The translations under genes were made by a program, and so were the position numbers. The notes beneath the pieces were generated by a model. The model was not told where the DNA came from and made no database searches. It saw only the letters and a program-made list of their open reading frames with translations. DNA of 8,132 nt. It comes from Candidatus Woesearchaeota archaeon (GTDB lineage: Archaea > Nanobdellota > Nanobdellia > Woesearchaeales > JAGVYJ01). Every line of letters begins with the position of its first letter. Within the stretch, counting starts at the first letter, position 1. Positions 1-5,972 of the stretch are shown here, in pieces. Location: positions 1 through 8,132 of the forward strand of contig JAGVYJ010000036.1 in assembly GCA_018303315.1 (NCBI GenBank). Reading direction: 5' to 3'.

Positions 1-2
1 TG

Positions 3-143
3 GCCCAGGCAGCCAGCCTGCTGGGGATTTCCCAGTGGGAGCTGGCCAGCTACGTGGGAAAAACTGCCAGCCCGGCCCATATGGCGGGAAAGTACAATGC
101 AAGGGCAAGGCTGTCACTGGCCAGGAGGCTGTTCGGACTATGA
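3..143 (+). CDS. C-terminal part of a small HTH protein, putative antitoxin partner of the PIN gene
   Basis: The 5' end lies outside the window, so only the last 46 residues are visible. The reading frame starting at base 3 is open to a TGA at 141-143. Its first visible stretch, around AQAASLLGISQWELASYVGK, has the spacing of a helix-turn-helix (A-x-x-L-G-I-S-x-x-E-L), followed by a basic tail rich in Arg and Lys. The stop overlaps the ATG of the downstream PIN gene as ATGA, so the two genes are almost certainly translated from one message. Small DNA-binding proteins directly upstream of PIN nucleases are typically antitoxins that autoregulate the pair; that role is inferred from position and the HTH-like segment. 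The N-terminal portion is not visible, so the family cannot be named with confidence. Confidence 0.6.
   Translation, partial: AQAASLLGISQWELASYVGKTASPAHMAGKYNARARLSLARRLFGL
123..128 (+). promoter_or_regulatory. Shine-Dalgarno AGGAGG for the PIN gene
   Basis: AGGAGG lies inside the 3' end of the HTH gene, 11 nt before the ATG at 140. It is a perfect match to the archaeal anti-SD core and decides that ATG as the PIN start over in-frame upstream codons such as the GTG at 35. Confidence 0.7.
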
Positions 144-838
144 AAGCACTGGTGTTTGATGCGAGCCCTGTAATAAGCCTCACCCTGAATAACCTTCTAT
201 GGGTACTGGAGCCGCTGCGCAGAAAATACGAAGGAAAGTTCCTGTTCGGAACAGAGGTGAAGCGGGAGCTGATTGACAAGCCGCTCACGACAAAAAGATT
301 CAAATACGAAGCATTGCAGGTTCTGAACCTCATAGATATCCAGAAGGTGGTGGACGACCCCAAAGTTGATGCCAGGGAAGACAGAATTTTGGAGCTTGCA
401 AACAACACTTTCGAGGCTGAGGGAAGGTACATCAAAATACTGCACCCCGGAGAGAGCCAGGCGCTTGGCATTTGCAGGGAGTATGACGCCGATGCCCTGG
501 TCATTGATGAACGAACAACCAGGGACGTTATCGAGAACCCTGACCATGTCAGAAAGCTATTGACCAGGAAACTGCACACCAATGTAAAGGCCAATGCATA
601 TAACCTGAAAATGCTGAGAAAAGAGGTGCAGGGCATCAAGGTCATAAGGTCTGTGGAGCTGGTGATGATAGCCTATGAGCTGGGGATTTTCGATGATATG
701 CTCAAAAACATAAGCCGTGACATTGAGAATCCCAGGACAACATTCCTCGAAAGTGTGCTCTGGGGGCTGAGAATAGAGGGCTGCTCGGTGGCTGATGAGG
801 AGATTAAACAGCTGATAAGAATAGGAACTAAGGCTTGA
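140..838 (+). CDS. Long PIN-domain nuclease (VapC-like, putative toxin)
   Basis: A 232-residue protein starting at the ATG that overlaps the upstream TGA, with an AGGAGG ribosome site 11 nt upstream. The N terminus, with FDAS and Asp7, is a PIN strand-1 motif. Further acidic positions fit the PIN metal site: Glu39 or Glu43 in TEVKREL, Glu105 in HPGESQALG, and Asp123 in ADALVIDERTTR. PIN domains are Mg2+/Mn2+-dependent RNases; many archaeal ones are toxins that cut tRNA, rRNA or mRNA. The PIN core ends near residue 150. About 80 further, probably helical, residues follow, making the protein much longer than a classical VapC of about 130-150 residues. The extension has no motif I recognise. The HTH gene upstream argues for a toxin-antitoxin-like unit, but a housekeeping RNase is possible. 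The 3' end overlaps the convergent methyltransferase gene by 11 bp. An in-frame GTG at 35 would give a longer protein, but that part is in the coding region of the HTH gene in another frame. Confidence 0.85.
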   Translation: MKALVFDASPVISLTLNNLLWVLEPLRRKYEGKFLFGTEVKRELIDKPLTTKRFKYEALQVLNLIDIQKVVDDPKVDAREDRILELANNTFEAEGRYIKILHPGESQALGICREYDADALVIDERTTRDVIENPDHVRKLLTRKLHTNVKANAYNLKMLRKEVQGIKVIRSVELVMIAYELGIFDDMLKNISRDIENPRTTFLESVLWGLRIEGCSVADEEIKQLIRIGTKA

Positions 839-1775
839 GGATTTTGGCCACGAAGAAGCCCTCAGTGTCATTGTCCTGCGGATAAAGGCGGAGAGCATTT
901 GCTATCTGCCTGTGCATTGGGACATCCCTGTATGTCAGCACCGGTTCTGAGGAATGCACTTTTATATTTACCGGAGAGACTTCTGCATTCGGAAATTCCT
1001 CCAGCAGGGAGTTTACCACCAGTTCGTTCTCCTCTGGCTCGACAGAGCAGGTTGAGTACACTATTGTGCCGCCAGGTTTTGCAAGCATATAGGCTTTCCT
1101 GAGCAGCTTTGCCTGGGTGGATGCAAGGCGCCTTAGCATGCCAGGGTTCCAAATCAGAACTGTCTTGAGGCTTTTCCTTATAGTGCCTGTGCCTGAGCAC
1201 GGAGCGTCTATAAGCACCTTGTCAAAAACAGGGGTTTCCCTGAATGCAAGGGCGTTCATCTGCGTTATAACCACATTGGATGCGCCGCATCTCTGAAGGT
1301 TGATTCCCAAGACAGCAATCCTGTCAGGCTTCCAGTCATTGGCCACAAGAATGCCCTTGTTTTGCATATATTGTGCAATCTGGCCTGCCTTGCTGCCCGG
1401 GGCAGCAGCCATGTCCAGGACAATATCCCCGGGCTGAGGTGCCATGACAATAGGCGGAATCATTGAACTGGCATCCTGCACATAAAAGTAGCCAAGCACG
1501 TGCTCTGGGAGGTTGCCTATATCCCTGCGCTTTCCCTCTATCCAGAACCCCTCCCTGCACCAGGGGATAGGGGTTAGTTTCCATTCCGGCGCGAGCCTCT
1601 TTCTCAATTCAGCTGTGGAAATCTTGAGCGTGTTGACGCGGATGCTCTGCCTGGGGTAAATGAAAGAATACCGGAGGAATTCCTCGTATTTGTCGCCGAG
1701 CAGCTCCTTATAGTGCTCTTTGAAGCTTCTCTTGAGGACTATTTCCCCGGCTTTGGGGTTTATTTCTCTTTGCAT
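828..1775 (-). CDS. tRNA/rRNA cytosine-5 methyltransferase, NOL1/NOP2/Sun family (Trm4-like)
   Basis: SAM-dependent RNA m5C methyltransferase of 315 residues, the length of archaeal Trm4 (about 310 residues, modifying tRNA C48/C49). In order: the N-terminal RVNTLK motif (about residues 46-51); DASSM (101-105); SAM-binding motif I DMAAAPGSKAGQIAQ (121-135); NDWKPDR (146-152); LIDAPCSGTGTIRK with the product-releasing Cys193 in PCSG; and YSTCSVEPEENE with the nucleophile Cys243 in TCS. The C-terminal RLYPQDNDTEGFFVAKI is the usual end of the family. No PUA or other RNA-binding domain is attached, which favours Trm4-like over larger rRNA enzymes, though substrate cannot be read from sequence. 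The ATG at 1775 is chosen over an in-frame TTG at 1799: an AT-rich box lies about 27 nt upstream and no ribosome site precedes either codon, as expected for a leaderless start. The 3' end overlaps the convergent PIN gene by 11 bp. Confidence 0.93.
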   Translation of the reverse strand: MQREINPKAGEIVLKRSFKEHYKELLGDKYEEFLRYSFIYPRQSIRVNTLKISTAELRKRLAPEWKLTPIPWCREGFWIEGKRRDIGNLPEHVLGYFYVQDASSMIPPIVMAPQPGDIVLDMAAAPGSKAGQIAQYMQNKGILVANDWKPDRIAVLGINLQRCGASNVVITQMNALAFRETPVFDKVLIDAPCSGTGTIRKSLKTVLIWNPGMLRRLASTQAKLLRKAYMLAKPGGTIVYSTCSVEPEENELVVNSLLEEFPNAEVSPVNIKVHSSEPVLTYRDVPMHRQIANALRLYPQDNDTEGFFVAKILKP

Positions 1776-1797
1776 GCAAAAGCGAATAGGGCAGGCC

Positions 1798-1806
1798 AAT
1801 AAAAAT
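1798..1806 (-). promoter_or_regulatory. Putative TATA-like box of the methyltransferase gene
   Basis: Read on the minus strand this is ATTTTTATT, centred about 27 nt before the ATG at 1775. The spacing suits a leaderless archaeal transcript. The match is to A/T richness and spacing only, so this is tentative. Confidence 0.4.
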
Positions 1807-1841
1807 GTTGCTTTTTGGTGTTATACCACTCTCAAATAGAA

Positions 1842-1853
1842 AAAGATATTAAT
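1842..1853 (+). promoter_or_regulatory. Putative TATA-box region for the 1911 gene
   Basis: AAAGATATTAAT is the best TATA-like stretch in the 135-bp spacer. It would place transcription start near 1873-1878 and leave a leader of about 35 nt containing the G-run ribosome site. A second AT-rich stretch at 1879-1891 (TAAGATAAATATT) could also serve but is too close to allow a leader with that ribosome site. Confidence 0.35.
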
Positions 1854-1896
1854 AAGGCCGTGATTCCATGTTAATGGATAAGATAAATATTCACAC

Positions 1897-1903
1897 GGGG
1901 GGT
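1897..1903 (+). promoter_or_regulatory. Ribosome binding site GGGGGGT for the 1911 gene
   Basis: A run of six G and a T sits 7 nt before the ATG at 1911. GGGGGT matches GGAGGT with one G:U wobble to the archaeal anti-SD. The same GGGGGT plus 7-nt spacing precedes the ATG at 5558 on the minus strand. Confidence 0.55.
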
Positions 1904-1910
1904 AATTTAA

Positions 1911-2480
1911 ATGACTGACCAACCTGTTAAAAAGGTTATATACAGTGTTGCAGGCCATGAATATGGTGGAGATGAAGCTAACCCTTTTTTGGGCAGGCTT
2001 GAAGAACTTGTAGGAACGTTAGCAGAAGCAGATAAAGCCATAACTGATACCCAAATAGCTGTTAAGTTTATACGTGCCAGGCTGGGGGAGTTGCATACAT
2101 TACGGGCAATCGCAACCGGGCAATATGGCGCACTATCTTCAGATGCGCTGTCACAGGCAGATGCTAAAGCATGGCTGGAAGCTGCAGTGCAGACTGTTCT
2201 AAATCCATCACATAGAGTGCCGACAGGTCAAGTCCGCGGCGGATTAACAAGAAAATTCACTTATCAGGAAGGTTCAGGAGGATTTCTCGGATTTTTTGGA
2301 AAATCTGAACCAGCCTATACCTTGAAACCTGAAGAAACTACAGTGGCAATGCTGGCATTCTATATCGGGAATGCTGAGACTTTGAGAAGCAAGGGACATC
2401 CAAGTATAGCCCAATTGGATGAGGTTTGGGGAAAGCTGGAATCTGCGTTGCAGGGTTATGTTCCACGCAGGCAAGCTTAG
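1911..2480 (+). CDS. Hypothetical protein, 189 residues, family not recognised
   Basis: I do not recognise this protein. The start is supported by the G-rich ribosome site and the ORF fills the gap between two sure genes, so it is very likely real. No signal peptide or convincing transmembrane helix is visible. The first part (about residues 25-75) reads as amphipathic helices (FLGRLEELVGTLAEADKAIT, IAVKFIRARLGELHTLRAIA). A Gly/Phe-rich loop, GSGGFLGFFGKSEP, lies near residues 121-134, followed by another helical stretch (ETTVAMLAFYIGNAETL) and a helical tail. No Cys and no obvious catalytic motif are present, which would fit a structural or binding role; that is only inference. Codon use differs from the neighbours: leucine is often TTG or TTA and many codons end in A or T, whereas flanking genes favour CTG/CTT and G/C-ending codons. 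That suggests recent acquisition or low expression. Its 3' end overlaps the convergent elp3 stop by 4 bp. Confidence 0.8.
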   Translation: MTDQPVKKVIYSVAGHEYGGDEANPFLGRLEELVGTLAEADKAITDTQIAVKFIRARLGELHTLRAIATGQYGALSSDALSQADAKAWLEAAVQTVLNPSHRVPTGQVRGGLTRKFTYQEGSGGFLGFFGKSEPAYTLKPEETTVAMLAFYIGNAETLRSKGHPSIAQLDEVWGKLESALQGYVPRRQA

Positions 2481-4159
2481 ATATTTTTTCCCATGTAAAG
2501 GCCGACAGGCTCGTAGCCGAGCTTCCGGTAATATTCCCTCGCTCCCACGCCTGAGATTACAAGCATTTTGCTCTTGTCAAATTGCTCACGGGCAATCCGT
2601 TCTGCTTCTGACAGGAGGGTTGTGCCAAGGCCGCGGTGCTGCACAGTGCCTGGCTCTCCCAGAGAAGCTGTCTGGCCGAATACATGGAGCTCGCGGATTC
2701 CTGCAGTTCTTGGCGTGATTTCCTTCCTGTATGGCTTATGGGGAATCCTGAGCCTGCAGTAGCCAAGAAGCAGCTCATTCCGCATGTCATCCATGGAGAT
2801 AAATATCTCTGTCCCCTGGCTTGAATCATAGGTTTCCCTGTTGAGCTTGACTGAATCCCAGGAAATCTCCCTGTCCCGGTGCTCCCTGCACCTTATGCAC
2901 CTGCAGACAACGCCCTGCCTTTTCATTTCCCGCTCAATCATCTGCCTGACATTGGTCCTGTCCACCCCTGCCAGTGTCACAACAGTGGGAATGTCCCTCT
3001 GCACCCTCATCAGGCGGCAGTATTTGGGGATATGCCTTTTTGCCTTCACAAGGATGTCAATCGCCTCTTCTGTTGTCAGGGGGGTGTAAAGCCTTTTCTG
3101 CCACATTCTCTCGAGCGGGGTGCCAGGCATCACCATTGTGGGGTATATCTTTAATGCGTCAGGCCTCCAGTCGGGATTGTCAAACAGCTCTTTCAGCATC
3201 GCAATATCCATCTCTTTGGTGGAGTGGGGCAGCCCTGGCATCATATGGAAGCCTGTCTTGAAGAAAGCGTCCTTTAGCTGCCGGGCGGCCAGCCTGCTCT
3301 GCTCCAGTGTATGGCACCTGCCCGCCTTCTGGATGACATCCTCGTACAGGCTTTGGATGCCAACCTCAACCCTGGTTGCCCCGAGACGAAGCATCTGGTC
3401 AATTTCCCTGGGGCCGGCAAAGTCAGGCCTGGTCTCGAAGACAAGGGCGACACACCTGACCGGGTTTGTCTCATTGCGAAGCTGCTCAGCCTCCAGATGC
3501 GAAGTGCCTCTCATGGACAGTATCCGCTCCTGAATCCTTGAAGCCCAGGCAGGGTCTTTGACATCATGAGGGAGCTCGAAGAATTCCATGAAGGCCCTAA
3601 GCTTTTCTTCTGAAGTGAGGAACCTGTCGCCAAAGTCATTGAGGGCCTTGAAGGCATAGGTTATGAATTCATCCTGATACTCATAGGGAAAGGAAGGGAA
3701 TGTGCCCCCCATTATTATCAGTTCTATCTTTTTGGGAGCCTTGTTAATGGCAACATACTGCTCAAGACGATTCATGACCTGAAGATAGCTGTCATAGCTG
3801 TTCCTTATTGCCCTCATGGTTGCAGGCTCATTTCCGGTATAGCTCTGCGGCACATCGCCAAAAAAAGAGTTAACCCCGCCTGGGCAGTATATGCACCTTC
3901 CATGCTGGCAGTTGATTGGCTTGCCCATGATTGCAACCACTTCAACGCCTGACACATTCCGGACAGGCTTGAGGGTTAGCACATGCCTGTATTTTTCCCG
4001 CTCCTTGCCGGATAGCAAAGCGGCAAGCTCAATGTTGCTGGGCACCTTCCTGAGATTATGCCTCTTTACAAGCCTCTGCTTCAGCACGGCAAGATCCTTC
4101 TGGCCGGTTATATTGCCCCTGCCAAGTTCCACCAGCAAATCCTGAACAAGCGATGCCAT
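2477..4159 (-). CDS. elp3: Elp3: tRNA uridine-34 5-carboxymethyl synthase (radical SAM / GNAT)
   Basis: Uses SAM radical chemistry and acetyl-CoA to make 5-carboxymethyl-uridine at the wobble base of tRNA. In archaea it acts without the other Elongator subunits. The protein is 560 residues, full length for prokaryotic Elp3. An N-terminal tRNA-binding region is followed by the radical SAM cluster motif CQHGRCIYC, with Cys84, Cys89 and Cys92 (Cx4Cx2C), and then PGG, QSYTGNEPATMRAIR and IIMGGTFPSFP, all diagnostic of Elp3. Cys381 and the CRCIRC cluster (Cys419, Cys421, Cys424) fit the zinc site between the two domains. The C-terminal acetyltransferase domain has the acetyl-CoA loop QHRGLGTTLL (507-516) and the YYRKLGYE tyrosine pair (543-544). 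All expected residues are intact. The ATG at 4159 lies about 26 nt from a TATA box, so the message is probably leaderless. It is divergent from cutA and overlaps the unknown gene at 1911-2480 tail to tail. Confidence 0.97.
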   Translation of the reverse strand: MASLVQDLLVELGRGNITGQKDLAVLKQRLVKRHNLRKVPSNIELAALLSGKEREKYRHVLTLKPVRNVSGVEVVAIMGKPINCQHGRCIYCPGGVNSFFGDVPQSYTGNEPATMRAIRNSYDSYLQVMNRLEQYVAINKAPKKIELIIMGGTFPSFPYEYQDEFITYAFKALNDFGDRFLTSEEKLRAFMEFFELPHDVKDPAWASRIQERILSMRGTSHLEAEQLRNETNPVRCVALVFETRPDFAGPREIDQMLRLGATRVEVGIQSLYEDVIQKAGRCHTLEQSRLAARQLKDAFFKTGFHMMPGLPHSTKEMDIAMLKELFDNPDWRPDALKIYPTMVMPGTPLERMWQKRLYTPLTTEEAIDILVKAKRHIPKYCRLMRVQRDIPTVVTLAGVDRTNVRQMIEREMKRQGVVCRCIRCREHRDREISWDSVKLNRETYDSSQGTEIFISMDDMRNELLLGYCRLRIPHKPYRKEITPRTAGIRELHVFGQTASLGEPGTVQHRGLGTTLLSEAERIAREQFDKSKMLVISGVGAREYYRKLGYEPVGLYMGKNI

Positions 4160-4180
4160 GATTCCTCAGAACAATGCAAG

Positions 4181-4189
4181 ATTTAAAAA
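4181..4189 (-). promoter_or_regulatory. TATA box of elp3
   Basis: On the minus strand this reads TTTTTAAAT, centred 26 nt before the elp3 ATG, so transcription should start at or next to the start codon. The embedded TTTAAA is palindromic and could also fire toward cutA, giving a leader of about 13-25 nt. Confidence 0.6.
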
Positions 4190-4204
4190 CGTTATGGCGA
4201 AAAG

Positions 4205-4212
4205 TATAAAAG
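4205..4212 (+). promoter_or_regulatory. TATA box of cutA
   Basis: TATAAAAG is centred about 28 nt before the ATG at 4236, the geometry of a leaderless archaeal start. It supports 4236 rather than the ATG codons at 4158, 4194 or 4224. Confidence 0.55.
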
Positions 4213-4235
4213 ACGGGAAAATCATGCTGGCCTTC

Positions 4236-4547
4236 ATGATAACTGCATATGTGACCTTCGGCAGCAAAAAGGAAGCTGAAAAAATAGCGCTTGCCCTGCT
4301 GAAGAAAAGGCTGATTGCCTGCGCAAACATCTTTCCTGTTGACAGCAGATACTGGCAGAACGGGAAAATAGAGAGCCAGCAGGAATATGCGATGCTTGCA
4401 AAGAGCCAGAAGCGGCATTTTGAAAGGATAAAAGCCCTTGTTCAGGCAATGCACAGCTACGAAGTGCCGTGTGTGGTGTGCTATGACATCAGCGGTGCCT
4501 CAGCAAGCTATTCCGGCTGGGTAAGGGAAGAGACTAGTGGGCATTGA
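4236..4547 (+). CDS. cutA: CutA, divalent-cation tolerance family protein
   Basis: A 103-residue protein of the CutA family: small ferredoxin-fold trimers in the cytoplasm, first linked to copper tolerance in E. coli, with no settled biochemical function in archaea. Visible family motifs are the opening ITAYVTFGSKKEAEKIA, RLIACANIFPVDSRYWQNGKIE (about 25-46), and HSYEVPCVVCYDI (73-85) ending in a Tyr and Trp near residues 92-95. Family length is about 100-112 residues, which fits the ATG at 4236. An in-frame ATG at 4158 adds 26 residues with no family counterpart and overlaps the divergent elp3 start; 4224 is a possible alternative. The 3' end overlaps the convergent UMP kinase gene by 14 bp. 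It is a single-gene unit, and nothing nearby shows metal-responsive control, though a cation ATPase lies about 1.4 kb away. Confidence 0.93.
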   Translation: MITAYVTFGSKKEAEKIALALLKKRLIACANIFPVDSRYWQNGKIESQQEYAMLAKSQKRHFERIKALVQAMHSYEVPCVVCYDISGASASYSGWVREETSGH

Positions 4548-5208
4548 CAAGTGTCCCGAAAAAGGACTTTCCTGAAAGAGCCCTTGAAAAATTATTCATA
4601 TTCCTGCCGATAAACTTTGCTTTTATGTCGAGCTTCTTTGCAGCCCTGACTGCAATGGGGTCAAAAGGAGCGTTAAGACCTGGCTTCCATTCCTGGGCCA
4701 GAAGCTTTTCCATGTCGGTCCAGGCCAGTTCTAAAAAAGGCTTGGCATTTGGGTATTGCCTGGGATCCCGGTTATAGACAGCATCTGCACTTGAAAGGTT
4801 GAATAAGATTCGTGAACCCAATGTTTTCGCCATCCTGACAGCGACATAATCAGTGCTCCAGCCAGGCTTCCATCCTGCGCTGACAACCACTGATTTTAGA
4901 GGAGCGGGCTTTATTGAAGGGTTCTTAATGACGCCTGTTGCCTTGTCTCCGAATGCGGCTTTTACGAAATGTGCATTGTGATAAGTCGCGTATATCCCCA
5001 GCCAGTCAAGGTCGCTATCCGGCAGCCCGGCTTCCCTGCCTGCGCGCTGATAATCCCTTGCCAGCACCCCTCCGCCACAAACGACAGCAAACCTTTTCCC
5101 CTTCCCTACTTCACTAAGTATTACTTTTGAAAAGTCTCTGATGAACTTTTGGTCAGGCACACCGGGATTTATCAGGGAGCCCCCCAGGGAAATTGTTATC
5201 CAGCTCAT
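4534..5208 (-). CDS. pyrH: UMP kinase (uridylate kinase), archaeal type
   Basis: Phosphorylates UMP to UDP with ATP in pyrimidine nucleotide synthesis; amino-acid-kinase fold, hexameric in characterised members. The protein is 224 residues, the usual archaeal length of about 220-226. It opens with the phosphate-binding ISLGGSLINPG (5-16), then VVCGGGVLARDY (42-53), DWLGIYATYHNAHFV (68-82), GWKPGWSTDYVAV (112-124) and the nucleotide-binding FNLSSADAVYNRDP (136-149), followed by LNAPFDPIAV (178-187). The ATG at 5208 begins just before the first strand. An upstream in-frame start at 5262 would add 18 residues unlike the family and lies inside the previous gene. Start and upstream stop overlap as ATGA, so it is translationally coupled to the half-transporter gene and is the third gene of the operon. 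It overlaps cutA tail to tail. Confidence 0.93.
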   Translation of the reverse strand: MSWITISLGGSLINPGVPDQKFIRDFSKVILSEVGKGKRFAVVCGGGVLARDYQRAGREAGLPDSDLDWLGIYATYHNAHFVKAAFGDKATGVIKNPSIKPAPLKSVVVSAGWKPGWSTDYVAVRMAKTLGSRILFNLSSADAVYNRDPRQYPNAKPFLELAWTDMEKLLAQEWKPGLNAPFDPIAVRAAKKLDIKAKFIGRNMNNFSRALSGKSFFGTLVNAH

Positions 5209-5558
5209 GATCCCAGCCCGATGAGGCTGACACCAACAAGTATCAGTGCCAGGCCAAGCCATTTTTTCATGTTCATGGATTCATGCAAGAACCTTATGGA
5301 AAGGAGTGTTGTCCAGATGTATACGGTGGCTACCATCGGATAAAGCACTGACAATTCTCCGCCGCGGATTGCGAAAATCCAAAAGACCGATGACAGGCCG
5401 TACAGCAGGACTCCCGCCCATATATAAATATTTTTGGCAGTCTTCAAAGGGTTGTGAATTGAAATGGATAGAGCCCCCTTCTTCAAAAACAAGGCGCCAA
5501 AGGAGCCAATGAAAGAGCCAATCAGCACCAGGACAATTGACTGCAGGGAGGTTGCCAT
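5205..5558 (-). CDS. Four-helix DMT/EamA-type half-transporter, second of a pair
   Basis: A 117-residue membrane protein with four predicted transmembrane segments, near residues 6-25, 45-64, 68-90 and 98-115. This is the size of a small multidrug resistance or ArnE/ArnF-type subunit and half of a ten-helix DMT exporter. The signature RGGELSVLYPMVATVYIWTT (about 65-84) is shared with the gene just upstream, so the two arose by duplication. The membrane-embedded Glu of EmrE-like pumps is absent from helix 1; the conserved acid is in RGGEL. The first and third loops are Lys/Arg-rich, which would place both termini outside if the positive-inside rule holds. Substrate is unknown. The ATG at 5558 shares its A with the previous TGA and has GGGGGT 7 nt upstream. 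An alternative GTG lies at 5561. Confidence 0.85.
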   Translation of the reverse strand: MATSLQSIVLVLIGSFIGSFGALFLKKGALSISIHNPLKTAKNIYIWAGVLLYGLSSVFWIFAIRGGELSVLYPMVATVYIWTTLLSIRFLHESMNMKKWLGLALILVGVSLIGLGS

Positions 5559-5917
5559 CACCGAGACCCCCAGCCTATAAGGCTGACACCAAGCAGGATG
5601 GATGCAACTCCCAGCCAGCGCACATAGCTTATAGCTTCGCTAAGGAAGAGCATGGAAAGAAAGCTCACCCACACGTAGCTTGTTGCTATGATAGGATAGA
5701 TTACTGACAATTCCCCTCCGCGCAGGGCCAGCACAAAAAGGACAGCTGCCAGAGCGTAAAGGGCATATCCGCCAATCAATGGCCAGTTGGTGATAAGGCC
5801 GTGAATTGTCAATGTAAGCTGGTCAGCACCCCTTTTCAGCAGAATCTGCCCCGTTGAGGTAAGAGCTGTGCTCAGGACTGCAACCACAATTGCCCATGTT
5901 TTTGTTTCCCCTGACAT
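5558..5917 (-). CDS. Four-helix DMT/EamA-type half-transporter, first of a pair
   Basis: First gene of the operon, 119 residues, with four predicted membrane helices near residues 8-27, 46-65, 70-92 and 99-117. It carries RGGELSVIYPIIATSYVWVS (about 66-85) and the ending WLGVASILLGVSLIGWGS, closely matching its downstream paralogue. The pair probably forms a hetero-oligomer, as paired small DMT/SMR proteins do; the charge bias of its loops is weaker than in the partner, so its topology is uncertain. Substrate is unknown; co-transcription with UMP kinase does not by itself imply nucleotide export. The ATG at 5917 is chosen over a TTG at 5929 because a TATA box is centred 27-28 nt upstream, leaving no room for the TTG. 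The TGA overlaps the next ATG by one base. Confidence 0.85.
   Translation of the reverse strand: MSGETKTWAIVVAVLSTALTSTGQILLKRGADQLTLTIHGLITNWPLIGGYALYALAAVLFVLALRGGELSVIYPIIATSYVWVSFLSMLFLSEAISYVRWLGVASILLGVSLIGWGSR
5567..5571 (-). promoter_or_regulatory. Ribosome binding site GGGGG(T) for the second half-transporter
   Basis: On the minus strand GGGGGT ends 7 nt before the ATG at 5558, inside the end of the upstream coding region. Identical core and spacing occur at the 1911 gene, which supports the ATG over the overlapping GTG at 5561. Confidence 0.5.
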
Positions 5918-5940
5918 CAAAAGACTCAAAAAACATAGCC

Positions 5941-5948
5941 TTTATAAA
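5941..5948. promoter_or_regulatory. Palindromic TATA box shared by the divergent transporter operon and Ca2+ ATPase
   Basis: TTTATAAA is its own reverse complement. Its centre is 27-28 nt from the transporter ATG at 5917 on the minus strand and 28-29 nt from the ATPase ATG at 5973 on the plus strand. Both are right for leaderless archaeal transcription, so one TBP site may serve both directions. Confidence 0.6.
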
Positions 5949-5972
5949 TATTCTTAATAAAAACAAGGCAGG

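Noticed and set aside
35..139. N-terminal extension of the PIN protein from GTG at 35
   Set aside because: The extension is read in a different frame from the HTH protein tail, looks unlike protein, and the AGGAGG and ATGA overlap point to ATG 140.
557..898. Minus-strand ORF of 113 codons opposite the PIN gene
   Set aside because: Shadow frame without start signals; the plus-strand frame carries the PIN acidic residues.
1776..1910. RNA gene or riboswitch in the 135-bp spacer
   Set aside because: No tRNA cloverleaf, C/D-box pair or stable hairpin is evident; the spacer is explained by two divergent promoters and a ribosome site.
4158..4235. Extended CutA start at 4158
   Set aside because: Adds 26 residues outside the family, includes the TATA boxes, and overlaps the divergent elp3 start codon.
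5209..5262. Upstream start of UMP kinase at 5262
   Set aside because: The extra 18 residues lie inside the half-transporter coding region and precede the conserved first kinase strand, whereas ATG 5208 gives the family length and an ATGA coupling.
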